A stretch of DNA of 35,707 nucleotides from Rhodospirillales bacterium. Its GTDB lineage: Bacteria > Pseudomonadota > Alphaproteobacteria > UBA8366 > Aestuariispiraceae. The notes under the pieces are model-generated. The model was given only the letters and a program-made list of their open reading frames with translations. It did not search any database and had not been told where the DNA came from. Position 1 is the first letter of the stretch, and every line of letters begins with the position of its first letter. Location of the stretch: NCBI GenBank assembly GCA_002696645.1, contig NZSA01000064.1:12211-47917 (forward strand), written 5' to 3'. A program made the translations under genes and the position numbers. Shown here in pieces: positions 7,588-15,568 of the stretch.

Positions 7588-9225
7588 CTAAATCTCTGCC
7601 GTGCGGTCGCGCAGGGCAAATTTCTGCACCTTGCCCGTGGACGTCTTGGGCAAAGGGCCAAAGACAACATGCCGGGGACATTTGAAATGTGCCAAGCGTT
7701 CCCGGGCGAAGGCAATGATTTCCTCTGCACTTGCTGCTTCTCCGTCTTTCAGGGTCACGAAGGCGCAGGGCGTCTCCCCCCATTTCTCATCGGCCTTGGC
7801 GACAACAGCAGCCTCCAGGACCTTTGGATGGCGATACAGCACGGTTTCCACCTCAATGGTAGAGATATTCTCGCCCCCGGAAATGATCACATCCTTGGAT
7901 CGATCCTTTAGTTCGATATAGCCATCGGGATGCCAGACCCCCAGATCGCCCGAATGGAACCAGCCGCCGGCAAAAGCCTCCCGCGTCGCGGCCTCGTTCT
8001 TCAGATAGCCGCGCATCACAACATTGCCCCGGAAGAAAACCTCTCCCATGGTGACGCCATCTTTGGGCACCGGCTCCAGCGTTTCTGGATTGGCAACCAT
8101 CAAGGCCTCCAGCACATGATAATTCACACCCTGGCGGGCCTTCAGCCGGGCGCGCTCCTCCGCATCCAGTACATCCCAGTCAGAGTTCCACTCACACACA
8201 ACCGCCGGACCATAGACCTCTGTCAGGCCATAAACATGGGTGATGTGAAATCCTTCCTCCTCCATTCGTTGCAGGACGGAGGCCGGCGGTGGGGCCGCCG
8301 CGGTCATCGCTTCCACCGTTTGCGGCAGGATGCGCTTATCCTCCGGCTTTGCATTGACCACCATGTTCAGCACAATCGGCGCACCACAAAAATGCGTTAC
8401 CCCCTGATCCGCGATGGCATCAAATATCGCCTTTGCCGAAACCTGCCGCAGGCACACGCTGGTCCCGCCAATCGCCGCCAAGGTCCAGGGGAAGCACCAG
8501 CCATTGCAGTGGAACATCGGCAGGGTCCATAAATACCGTGCCCCCGACCCCATTGTCCAGGTCACCACATTGCCCAGCGCCAGCAGATAGGCCCCCCGGC
8601 TGTGATAGACCACGCCCTTTGGATTGCCCGTCGTGCCACTGGTATAGTTCAGACTGACCGCCTGCCATTCATCCGCAGGCGGGCCATAGGCAAACCCAGG
8701 ATCGCCGGTTTCCAGAAACTGTTCATAAGTCATCTCCCCCAAAAACGGCCCAGGATTCCCGGCCAGGGGGTCGTCGATATCAATGACCAGAATATCGCGT
8801 CCTGCCTCTTCCAGTGCCGGCCCAACAATAGCGGCGAAATCCCGATCCGTGATCAGGACCTTGGCCTCCCCATGATTCAGGATGAAGGCGATGGTGGCGG
8901 AATCCAGCCGCGTATTCAGCGCATTCAGCACCGCCCCCACCATCAGCACCCCGAAATGCGCCTCATACAAGGCCGGGATATTGGGGGCCATGACGGCGAC
9001 CGTATCGCCCAGACCAATGCCGCGCTGGGCCAGGGCGGACGCCAACCGGCAGCATCTGGCCTCCGTCTCTGCCCAGCTATAGGACAGCGCACCGTGCACC
9101 ACCGCTTCGCGATCCGGAAAAACCTGGGCCGCACGCTTTAGAAAACTCAGCGGTGACAAGGGTGTGTAATTCGCCGGGTTCCGTTCCAGCCCGGTCTCAT
9201 AGATGCTCACCTGTTTGGTCCCCAT
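7588..9225 (-). CDS. Acyl-CoA synthetase (AMP-forming)
   Basis: A 545-aa ANL-family ligase that activates a carboxylic acid to acyl-AMP and then acyl-CoA. The phosphate-binding loop is YTSGTTGNPKGV at 194-205. The adenine motif VYGLTEVYGP lies at 331-340, and GWFHSGDLGVWHPDGYIELK with the hinge aspartate/arginine region follows. The catalytic lysine is in PKTSTGKVQK near the C-terminus. The arrangement resembles medium-chain or aryl fatty-acid ligases of the AlkK type. The ATG at 9225 is preferred over a GTG 15 nt upstream because GAGGAA sits 7 nt before it. It leads a two-gene operon with the class IV aminotransferase. The exact acid is unknown. Confidence 0.92.
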   Translation of the reverse strand: MGTKQVSIYETGLERNPANYTPLSPLSFLKRAAQVFPDREAVVHGALSYSWAETEARCCRLASALAQRGIGLGDTVAVMAPNIPALYEAHFGVLMVGAVLNALNTRLDSATIAFILNHGEAKVLITDRDFAAIVGPALEEAGRDILVIDIDDPLAGNPGPFLGEMTYEQFLETGDPGFAYGPPADEWQAVSLNYTSGTTGNPKGVVYHSRGAYLLALGNVVTWTMGSGARYLWTLPMFHCNGWCFPWTLAAIGGTSVCLRQVSAKAIFDAIADQGVTHFCGAPIVLNMVVNAKPEDKRILPQTVEAMTAAAPPPASVLQRMEEEGFHITHVYGLTEVYGPAVVCEWNSDWDVLDAEERARLKARQGVNYHVLEALMVANPETLEPVPKDGVTMGEVFFRGNVVMRGYLKNEAATREAFAGGWFHSGDLGVWHPDGYIELKDRSKDVIISGGENISTIEVETVLYRHPKVLEAAVVAKADEKWGETPCAFVTLKDGEAASAEEIIAFARERLAHFKCPRHVVFGPLPKTSTGKVQKFALRDRTAEI

Positions 9226-9368
9226 TGATCCGTTCCTCACCCTGGATTCTTATGCCACAAATTGCGGTCCCAAACAGTGCCCGATACGCCCCGTCCCTGC
9301 CAATCTCTTTCGGCAAGGCACCCCAAACCAGCCGCCTTGAGCTTGCCACAGGTCGCCGTTACACTCTG

Positions 9369-9449
9369 GCAACCACGGGATGCATTTAAAAGGCGCGGCG
9401 CATGGCAGGGGCAGAGGCGACGAAGGTGGTATTTCAGACGGCGCTGGCA
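9369..9449 (+). repeat. Direct repeat copy 1 (leader plus first codons of DUF4304-like gene)
   Basis: 81 nt that align without gaps to 11629-11709, with 67 identical positions by hand count. The matching part begins at GCAACCACGGG and includes the ribosome site, start codon and first 16 codons of the downstream gene. Identity stops abruptly at both ends, so this is a partial duplication of a gene start. Confidence 0.85.
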
Positions 9450-9467
9450 TATTTTGAAAACCACTAA
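9402..9467 (+). pseudogene. Truncated 5' remnant of DUF4304-like gene
   Basis: A 22-codon frame whose first 16 residues (MAGAEATKVVFQTALA) match MAVAEAAKIVFQTALA at the start of the intact gene at 11662. It then diverges to YFENH and stops. The match extends upstream through the ribosome site, so a relative of the downstream gene once started here and lost its body where AT-rich DNA begins. It is unlikely to be functional, although the start signals remain intact and a short peptide could be made. The -35 box of the next gene's promoter overlaps its last codons. Confidence 0.75.
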
Positions 9468-9482
9468 ATCACGATCTATACT
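9454..9482 (+). promoter_or_regulatory. Sigma-70-type promoter for the DUF4209 gene
   Basis: TTGAAA (9454-9459), 17-nt spacer, TATACT (9477-9482). Each box matches the consensus at 5 of 6 positions with ideal spacing. It points at the DUF4209 gene, giving an untranslated leader of roughly 65-70 nt. It was created at or near the junction where the truncated repeat copy meets AT-rich DNA. Confidence 0.6.
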
Positions 9483-9556
9483 AGAACTACTTATTTAGAA
9501 AACACTGAAAATTGGATAAAGCTTTAGGGGCTGTTCAATGACGTGGAGGGGTTTCT

Positions 9557-11416
9557 ATGAGCAACGAAGGCAATAGTGACGATGAAAGTAAGTATCTGTT
9601 GATCTTGGAACAATTGGACCTTGATGCTGTTGCAGAAAAAGCAGGCGGCAAAGAGAGTTATGACTTTGGGAGGGCTTTCCTGGAAAAAGCAAGGGGCACC
9701 AGTGAGGTTGGCGACGAAGTCACAGCTCGAGCCTGGACGCTAGTCGGACAAGTGTGTCAGATGATGTTCGCACCCTCTGATGTAAACGAACCGTTCTCGG
9801 CATTTGCGGTATTTCAAGATGGCCGAACACTGATTCCCGATGACATCGATGAAGAAACGTTGAAGAGACTAATCGGCTTGGCGCCAACCATCCGCACGCC
9901 TGAAGTAAAATCGAGAATTGCAGATGTGGCTTGGTGTCGTCTCAGAGATATCCAAGCGGCCCATTGTGCTATCGATGGATATGTAAAGAGCGCTGACGCC
10001 TTATTCGACCCAGAACACTGGGTCGAATATGCCGAACGCATTGAACGAGCGCTGAGGCTTGCGGTTCAGATACGCGACAACAATTGGATCGCCAATGTCG
10101 AGGGACAGATCATCAGGCGACTTGATGAGCTAAATGGGTCTGATCCGCTTTACCTTTCCTTGCGATTAGTTGAACTTCAGAACGAGTTTGAGTTCGGCGA
10201 TCCTGAAGTAGCCTCGACTTGTTTGCAGCGAATAGTTGACGCTTCGCACATAGCCGGAGATTTCGAGAAGGCGCGTAAATACCTTTCCGAACTTTCGGTG
10301 ACTAAGAAGCGGGCCGGTGACAAGGAAGCCGAGAAGATTGCCAATTTCAGGATTGCGCAGTCCTACGAAGAGGAAGGAGAGCATCGAGCCAAAGGCGGAA
10401 GCAACTTGGCAGCGGCACATTTTTTCGAATTTGCTCACGATGCCTACAGAAGTATTCCTGGGTGTCGACAAGACGCAGAGCGAGTTTATTCAAAACTGCG
10501 TGAAGCGCAGGCTGCGTCAGTCAAGGAAATGCAGTCCGTCACAACACCATCAATAGATGTTTCGGAAATTATTACAGCGGCCCGTGATCACGTCTCAGAG
10601 AAAAGCACATTGGATGCAATGTTGTCACTCGCGACACTATTGCGACCCAGTGATTTCCAAAAGTTGAACAAGCGGGCCATTGAGCATGCAAAGAAGTTCC
10701 CTCTGCAGAACTTATTCGGTGGTCGCCGAATGGACCATGACGGACGTGTCACCGGTATCAGGACAGCGGCCACCGACGAAGATCGCAACCAAACACGCGC
10801 ACAGTGGGAGCGAGTAGTTGAGCTAGCGATGTTGGATCATCAGTTTGAGGTTCAATCCACGATCATCCCGGCGCTGCAACAAATCAACTTTGAGCATTCA
10901 ATCTCGCTTCGAGATATTCGCGACATCGTGGCAAACAATCCAATTGTTCCAAAAGGCCATGAAGAACTTATAACAAAGGGGCTCTACTTCGGGTTTCGTC
11001 TCCAGTTCCAGGAAGCCAACTCCATTCTTGTCCCACAGTTTGAAAACTGCATCAGACATGTCCTCAAAGAGCTTGGTTGTGAGACTTCGACCCGAGACAG
11101 GTTTGGAATTCAAGATCACATGCCTTTCGGAACGTTATTAGGCAAATACCAAGATCAACTGCGAGCGGTAATGAGCGTCAACGTTATCCTTGAACTCAAG
11201 CTTCTGTTTACCGACCAGAACGGGGCAGCGGTTCGCAATAGGGTCGCTCATGGCTTGGCACCAAGCGGGGAGTTCTTTGCGCCGCATATGATCTACGCTT
11301 GGTGGTTCATGTATTTCGTCATTGTAAACCCTATCTTCCGGTACCTGTCCAATGCACCTGTTCGTGTTGAAAATGACGCAACGGAAGAACACCTAACAAC
11401 TAGAAGTGAAAAATAG
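9557..11416 (+). CDS. DUF4209 protein with HEPN-like RNxxxHG motif
   Basis: A 619-aa cytosolic protein. The C-terminal region carries RNRVAHG at 560-566, the RN-x3-HG signature that defines Pfam DUF4209, followed by an aromatic helix (YAWWFMYFVIVNPIF). R-N-x3-H also fits the R-x4-6-H active site of HEPN ribonucleases, so a HEPN-type RNase or RNA-binding fold is a reasonable inference, not shown. Residues about 1-330 are helical and charged, possibly TPR-like, with pairs such as EARKYLSEL and EKIANFRIAQSYEEEG. The ATG follows GGAGGGG by 6 nt. It has its own promoter and lies between two copies of another gene's start. It is more AT-rich than the host genes, pointing to transfer. A defence or stress role is speculative. 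Confidence 0.75.
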   Translation: MSNEGNSDDESKYLLILEQLDLDAVAEKAGGKESYDFGRAFLEKARGTSEVGDEVTARAWTLVGQVCQMMFAPSDVNEPFSAFAVFQDGRTLIPDDIDEETLKRLIGLAPTIRTPEVKSRIADVAWCRLRDIQAAHCAIDGYVKSADALFDPEHWVEYAERIERALRLAVQIRDNNWIANVEGQIIRRLDELNGSDPLYLSLRLVELQNEFEFGDPEVASTCLQRIVDASHIAGDFEKARKYLSELSVTKKRAGDKEAEKIANFRIAQSYEEEGEHRAKGGSNLAAAHFFEFAHDAYRSIPGCRQDAERVYSKLREAQAASVKEMQSVTTPSIDVSEIITAARDHVSEKSTLDAMLSLATLLRPSDFQKLNKRAIEHAKKFPLQNLFGGRRMDHDGRVTGIRTAATDEDRNQTRAQWERVVELAMLDHQFEVQSTIIPALQQINFEHSISLRDIRDIVANNPIVPKGHEELITKGLYFGFRLQFQEANSILVPQFENCIRHVLKELGCETSTRDRFGIQDHMPFGTLLGKYQDQLRAVMSVNVILELKLLFTDQNGAAVRNRVAHGLAPSGEFFAPHMIYAWWFMYFVIVNPIFRYLSNAPVRVENDATEEHLTTRSEK

Positions 11417-11526
11417 CACTATGATATACTAAAAAATAGAGTAACACGCCCGCGAATTGCGCAGTCTACGGAGATATCTCAATTTTATTCTACGTAATTT
11501 TTTTACAGGAACTAAAAACATTATAC

Positions 11527-11615
11527 GGGGCAGGAGGACTCGAACCTGAGGCTCGCTTTCTAAAAAGTATTCTGCCTCTTATCACTCTAATTTTCATTGT
11601 GCCGCCTCTGCCCGA
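11527..11615 (-). other. tRNA-like relic (T-arm and acceptor-like sequence)
   Basis: On the minus strand GGTTCGAGTCC (about 11534-11544) is a perfect match to the tRNA box B consensus. It is followed by CCTGCCCCG, which is nearly complementary to CGGGCAG about 75 nt upstream (11608-11614). However, the T-stem has two mismatches, the acceptor lacks one G, and no D-arm or 5+7+5 anticodon arm can be drawn. I read it as a decayed or chimeric tRNA-derived sequence, possibly an old integration site, not as a working tRNA. Confidence 0.35.
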
Positions 11616-11628
11616 GACCTAAACTTCA

Positions 11629-11709
11629 GCAACCACGGGGTGCATTGAAAGGATGCGGCGCATGGCGGTTGCTGAGGCGGCAAAGATTGTATTTCAGACG
11701 GCGCTGGCG
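11629..11709 (+). repeat. Direct repeat copy 2 (start of intact DUF4304-like gene)
   Basis: Partner of 9369-9449 (67 of 81 identical, no gaps). It contains the ribosome site and first 16 codons of the gene at 11662. Between the copies lie the DUF4209 gene and the tRNA-like relic, so recombination between them could delete or exchange that cargo. Confidence 0.85.
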
Positions 11710-12510
11710 GGCACGCTGGAGAGCAAAGGGTTTCGCCGGGTTTCCGACACCAATTATGTGATCGAAGGCGATGGCATCGAGTGGCGGGTCATCTTTGGAC
11801 CGGAATACAAAGACGAGCCCGGCACCTTTCTCGACGCGACCGGCATCTTCATTCCAGAAGTCGACCGGCTCTGCCTCGCCCTGGAAAGCCAAAGCGCCCC
11901 GCTATCATTGCCTATGGCCCGTACCAAGTACCGAGCGCACTTTTCTTTTGAATGCAGTTCCATCATCGATCCTAAAAAACCCTACAACGAAAGAGAACAT
12001 GACCCCTGTTACATTCCGGAACAAATCGGCAGCGATCGGCGTGGTCGTTGGGCGACTAAGGGAAAGGATTTGGAAGCACTGGGACAGAGGATAGATCATT
12101 ATTGGCAACGAGACACTTGGCCTTGGCTAAGAGACCGCATGACCTTGGGAACCGCCTGCGGGCCCCTGCCTTCGATGGAATGGGTTCCCGGGGACAGAAG
12201 GGGCACCTGGTTTGAGTTGTTACAATGGTGGGCCTGCGGTTACAGGGATTTGGTCATAAGCAAATTTTCAGATATGGAACGCGACGCAGCTCAGGATGAC
12301 CACCAGATTTTTCAAATTCTTAAAGAAAAAAAACAAGTTGGTAGAAGTCTGTTCCTTGGTCGATTCATTCCATTTCTTTCTGATGTTAAGGAGCAAAAAA
12401 TTCGAGACTTAAGGCAACTTTACATGCAAAAGAATGAGCACATGCAGGAGATCATTGATTTGTTGAATGTAAGGCAAAATGTTGAAGAAAAAATGCGCGA
12501 TTGGCGCTAA
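11662..12510 (+). CDS. DUF4304-like hypothetical protein
   Basis: A 282-aa protein of unknown function. The N-terminal 100 residues (FQTALAGTLESKGFRR, then IEWRVIFGPEYKDEPGTF and ATGIFIPEVDRL) resemble the DUF4304 layout, a guess from pattern only. The C-terminus is charged and helical. An ATG nine bases upstream (11653) is not used here because only the ATG at 11662 is conserved in the duplicated copy and it has GAAAGG at proper distance. Composition is mosaic: 37/60 GC at 11701-11760 but 21/60 at 12361-12420. It converges on the 812-aa toxin-like gene with 23 nt between stops, and its last codons and stop form that gene's terminator. It could be an immunity partner or unrelated cargo. Confidence 0.55.
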   Translation: MAVAEAAKIVFQTALAGTLESKGFRRVSDTNYVIEGDGIEWRVIFGPEYKDEPGTFLDATGIFIPEVDRLCLALESQSAPLSLPMARTKYRAHFSFECSSIIDPKKPYNEREHDPCYIPEQIGSDRRGRWATKGKDLEALGQRIDHYWQRDTWPWLRDRMTLGTACGPLPSMEWVPGDRRGTWFELLQWWACGYRDLVISKFSDMERDAAQDDHQIFQILKEKKQVGRSLFLGRFIPFLSDVKEQKIRDLRQLYMQKNEHMQEIIDLLNVRQNVEEKMRDWR

Positions 12511-12524
12511 GCACCAACCGCGCA
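12488..12524 (-). terminator. Intrinsic terminator of the phage late operon
   Basis: Read on the minus strand, arms at 12524-12511 and 12507-12494 form a 14-bp stem (two G-U wobbles, no mismatches) closed by a UUA loop and followed by six U residues (plus-strand AAAAAA at 12488-12493). It starts 9 bp beyond the stop of the 812-aa gene. It overlaps the last codons and stop codon of the convergent DUF4304-like gene; on the plus strand the same hairpin has mismatches and no U-tract, so it works in one direction. Confidence 0.85.
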
Positions 12525-12533
12525 CAACCAATA

Positions 12534-14972
12534 CTACTCTAAAGTTTCAGCGGATATTGCGCCTCTGATCATTGCTGCAAGACCAATAACAGGAATTGGG
12601 TTCCTTTCACTGCTTTGAGCTTGATATGCCATTGCACGCGTAAGAATTATTTCCGAACTATACGGAGATAATTTCCCATTCCGAACGGCTGTATCCAGTC
12701 TTTTCTGTATAGCCAATTCAAGATGACGTGGACTGATCTGATCTAGTCGAACTCTCAGATATTTAACCGAATGGAGTGTGTACTCTTTTGCATCATGCGG
12801 CCTTGCCGTTGGCATCTCAAGAGGAATTGATCCATCGTTTTTCCTTTGAGAAACATCCAATTTCGCGCTGCCTGACTTAACCTCATACGCGGTTCCAAGC
12901 TTATCTCTATCAGGTCGCCAAACCAGACCAAACAGATTATCAACCCCCTCAGGCGTTGAAGCATCATATATACGACTTCGTTTGGCAGTCTTATCAATTT
13001 TGCCGACAGCTCTCGCACCATAGTCATCATAGACGGTAAATCCTGCCTCTCTCATTGCTTGCACCACCTCCCTTTCAGTCGCGTCCCCCATGGACATATT
13101 TAACAGAAGTTGGACTGCCTTCTGATCCGCCTCAGGTATTCCCTGAATCAGCTCCTTGGTATCGAAGGATTTGAACTTCTTGGGAAACTGACGTTCAAAC
13201 TTCGCGAGGCGCACGCCCACAACCAGTTTTCGGCCGCCTGCGGTGGTGCGCAGGCCGCGAACCAGGGCGGTGCGGGCGAGTTTGGCGACTTTCCCGACGC
13301 CTGGCACGGCCCCCGCTGTGGCCAATACGGCAAACAGACCGTTCTGACCGGCCAATTTCCAATTGCCCGCCTCAATCGCCTTGGTCATGGCGGTGAAATC
13401 AGTCACGGCATCCTGGGCAGAGCGGACCTCCCCGATGATGGGCAGCATGTCCAGCAACAGGTCCCGGGCCCGCGCCAGGTCCTCCTCGCGATCCGGCGCG
13501 TAAGCATTGACCAGAGTTTCGGCCATATCAGCCTTGCTGGCCCCTGATGCCTGCCCTTCGACAACGTCCAACAGGGCAAGTTCCCGATCAATGGCTCCCT
13601 GATTGCGGCTCCGACGGCGCGGCCCAAGCGACGTCTTATCGAACGCCCCTAATTCAGCCAGGCGATCTTCTATATCTTCGACACTCAGATCACCGGAAAG
13701 TACCTTGCGGATATCGTCTGCAATCGCCGGGTCTTGGGCCATGGCTTCTGCCAGGCGTTTGGTGCCAGTTGTGTCCAGGCCTTCCAGACGCACCCCGTCC
13801 CCAAAGTCCAGTACGGGCTCGGCGTCTGGCGCGCGCGTGATGGTGACCCCGGCTTTTTCTTTGGCCGCGGCATAGGTTTCCGACCCTTCGGCAAAGCGGC
13901 GCTTCTCAGCGGCTTCCTGATCCTGGGCGATGGCTCTGGCGATGCGGGCCTGGGCGGTGGGGTAATCTTCATCCTTCCGCTTTTGATAGCGCGCAGGATT
14001 ATACGCCCCCGGATCACCAAGGCCGATCTTGACCTGGCTAGACTCCAGTCCCCCCTTTTCCCCATCATTTGCCCCCGCATTCGCCCCCACACTCGCCTGT
14101 TGCTCAGCGGCGTTCGCCCGATAGGCGGCAATTTCCCGATTGATGCCCGCATCAAACTGTCGGGCTGCCTGTGGATCGCTTTTGCCAACAGCCAGGCTGT
14201 GCAGGCGGGCAATTTCCCGCAATTCTGGAATGGCCGCCTCTCCACCGTCCTGCAAGGCGCGGCGGGCGTGATCGTAGTAATCATCATAGCGGGCGACCCT
14301 GGCCACGGCATCGGCCTCCCGTTGCAGCACCGCCTGGTCCTCTGCGGAGCGCGCCGGGCGCGGTGTCGCTGTGGAACGGATTGCACCGGATAAAGGTCGA
14401 TGCGCCTGATCCAGGGGCTTATGGGCAACCTTGTCCACAGATCGCCCGGTTTCCTCAGGACGCGCACTATACCCATAGGGGTTCAGCACAGGCTCCTTTG
14501 GTGACACTGCCGGCTGGCGCTTTTCGGAAGGAGCGGTCCAGCGTTTGGGTTGGCCTGTCGGCTGGGACCCGTTGTCCCGTTCCGGGATTAGGGTCGATGG
14601 CTTCGGAAGGGCGGGCTGATTTTCTTGCTTTGTCCCAATAGTCGTTCCAGCCTCTGCCCTGATCCGGGCCGCACCTTCGCCCCCGACAGAAATCGAGCGA
14701 GGCGTATAGGGTTGATAGCCTGTCGTCGGGTTAAGCCCCCTGTTTTCCGACCCTGGAACGGGCCCAGATAGCACACCAGACGGCGCACCGGACAGCGAAC
14801 CAGAGGACAGTGACGTATTGGGCGTTTGGACAGTTGGTGCCTGCACTTTAGGTATTTGAATTGACGGCCCTGTGGCCGCAGGGGCATTCCACCCCATGCC
14901 AAAACTTGGCCCGGCCCCGGCGGCATTGCTGTTGACGGATTTGGGCGTTGGCGCCCCTTCTGAGGATCCCAT
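12534..14972 (-). CDS. Phage-borne polymorphic-toxin-like protein with PD-(D/E)XK-type nuclease tip
   Basis: An 812-aa protein, last gene of the phage operon. Residues 1-190 are rich in P, S, G, T and Q (disordered). Residues 200-370 are charged and helical. About 500-600 resembles a pretoxin linker: DLLLDMLPIIGEVRSAQDAV, then AVLATAGAVPGVGKVAKLAR, the hydrophobic G/A-rich hinge common before C-terminal toxins. The tip (about 620-812) carries YEVKSG with E697-x-K699 and an acidic WRPDRD just upstream, as in PD-(D/E)XK nucleases. The tip-coding DNA is AT-richer (27/60 GC at 12961-13020 against 40/60 at 14341-14400), suggesting module exchange. AAGGAG precedes the ATG at the holin end. It may be an ejected virion protein or a released toxin; neither is shown. 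Confidence 0.65.
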   Translation of the reverse strand: MGSSEGAPTPKSVNSNAAGAGPSFGMGWNAPAATGPSIQIPKVQAPTVQTPNTSLSSGSLSGAPSGVLSGPVPGSENRGLNPTTGYQPYTPRSISVGGEGAARIRAEAGTTIGTKQENQPALPKPSTLIPERDNGSQPTGQPKRWTAPSEKRQPAVSPKEPVLNPYGYSARPEETGRSVDKVAHKPLDQAHRPLSGAIRSTATPRPARSAEDQAVLQREADAVARVARYDDYYDHARRALQDGGEAAIPELREIARLHSLAVGKSDPQAARQFDAGINREIAAYRANAAEQQASVGANAGANDGEKGGLESSQVKIGLGDPGAYNPARYQKRKDEDYPTAQARIARAIAQDQEAAEKRRFAEGSETYAAAKEKAGVTITRAPDAEPVLDFGDGVRLEGLDTTGTKRLAEAMAQDPAIADDIRKVLSGDLSVEDIEDRLAELGAFDKTSLGPRRRSRNQGAIDRELALLDVVEGQASGASKADMAETLVNAYAPDREEDLARARDLLLDMLPIIGEVRSAQDAVTDFTAMTKAIEAGNWKLAGQNGLFAVLATAGAVPGVGKVAKLARTALVRGLRTTAGGRKLVVGVRLAKFERQFPKKFKSFDTKELIQGIPEADQKAVQLLLNMSMGDATEREVVQAMREAGFTVYDDYGARAVGKIDKTAKRSRIYDASTPEGVDNLFGLVWRPDRDKLGTAYEVKSGSAKLDVSQRKNDGSIPLEMPTARPHDAKEYTLHSVKYLRVRLDQISPRHLELAIQKRLDTAVRNGKLSPYSSEIILTRAMAYQAQSSERNPIPVIGLAAMIRGAISAETLE

Positions 14973-14973
14973 T

Positions 14974-15555
14974 TTACATCTCCTTGGATTTTGATTTGAT
15001 CAGGCTTTGCAGCAGATTTTGCAAAACCCCTGTATTTTGATTGGCTGGCAGGCCACCCTGAGCCTCCAGCACGCGCTGTTTCTCGCCAGACCGGCGATAG
15101 ACATAGATGCCCAGCACAGAGAGGCCCACGGTCCAGATCGTCCCCAGTGACGCGACGGCGGCGATGACCGGGGCGGCCTGTTGCGGGTCGGCGACCACGG
15201 TATAGGCAATTGCCCCCATCTGGGCGGCCCAGGTGAAGGCCATGATATAGCCAAAGGTCGGGCGCATGCGGCGGACATAGGCGTCGTCGCTGATACTCTC
15301 CGCCCGGATAGTCTGGTTGACCTGTTGCAGCCAGGTCTGGTCGGTATTGGCCTCCAGCGTGGCAAGGGCTTCCAGATGGCGATTGGCTTCTTTCAACTGG
15401 TCGCCATCCAGGCGACCCGTGGCGATTTCAGTATCGACCTGGCCCAGTGCGTCTCCCGCTGCTTTCGCGACAGAGTTGGAGGAATTGGACAAGGCTCCCC
15501 CGACGGCCTTTACCAGCAAGGGCAGGCCGATTTGAGCAAGTAACATTGGCAGCAT
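14974..15555 (-). CDS. Three-TM holin, GTA-holin-like
   Basis: A 193-aa membrane protein. Residues 1-22 are hydrophobic (MLPMLLAQIGLPLLVKAVGG), then a polar helical region, then two strong helices at about 105-155 preceded by RRMRPTFGYIMAFTWAAQMG and ending VYRRSGEKQR. This resembles the family of three-TM holins for gene-transfer-agent release (PF11351). Its role would be inner-membrane permeabilisation that lets the endolysin reach the wall. The ATG at 15555 has GAAAGGAGC in front. It follows the endolysin gene by 13 nt and directly precedes the 812-aa gene (TAA, one base, ATG). Family call is by pattern, not search. Confidence 0.75.
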   Translation of the reverse strand: MLPMLLAQIGLPLLVKAVGGALSNSSNSVAKAAGDALGQVDTEIATGRLDGDQLKEANRHLEALATLEANTDQTWLQQVNQTIRAESISDDAYVRRMRPTFGYIMAFTWAAQMGAIAYTVVADPQQAAPVIAAVASLGTIWTVGLSVLGIYVYRRSGEKQRVLEAQGGLPANQNTGVLQNLLQSLIKSKSKEM

Positions 15556-15568
15556 AATGATGCTCCTT

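Noticed and set aside
11527-11615. Functional tRNA on the minus strand
   Set aside because: Box B is perfect but the acceptor lacks a base, the T-stem has two mismatches and no anticodon arm can be folded; kept only as a relic.
13734-14393. 219-codon plus-strand frame opposite the 812-aa protein
   Set aside because: Antisense shadow with unnatural composition; no ribosome site, no domain.
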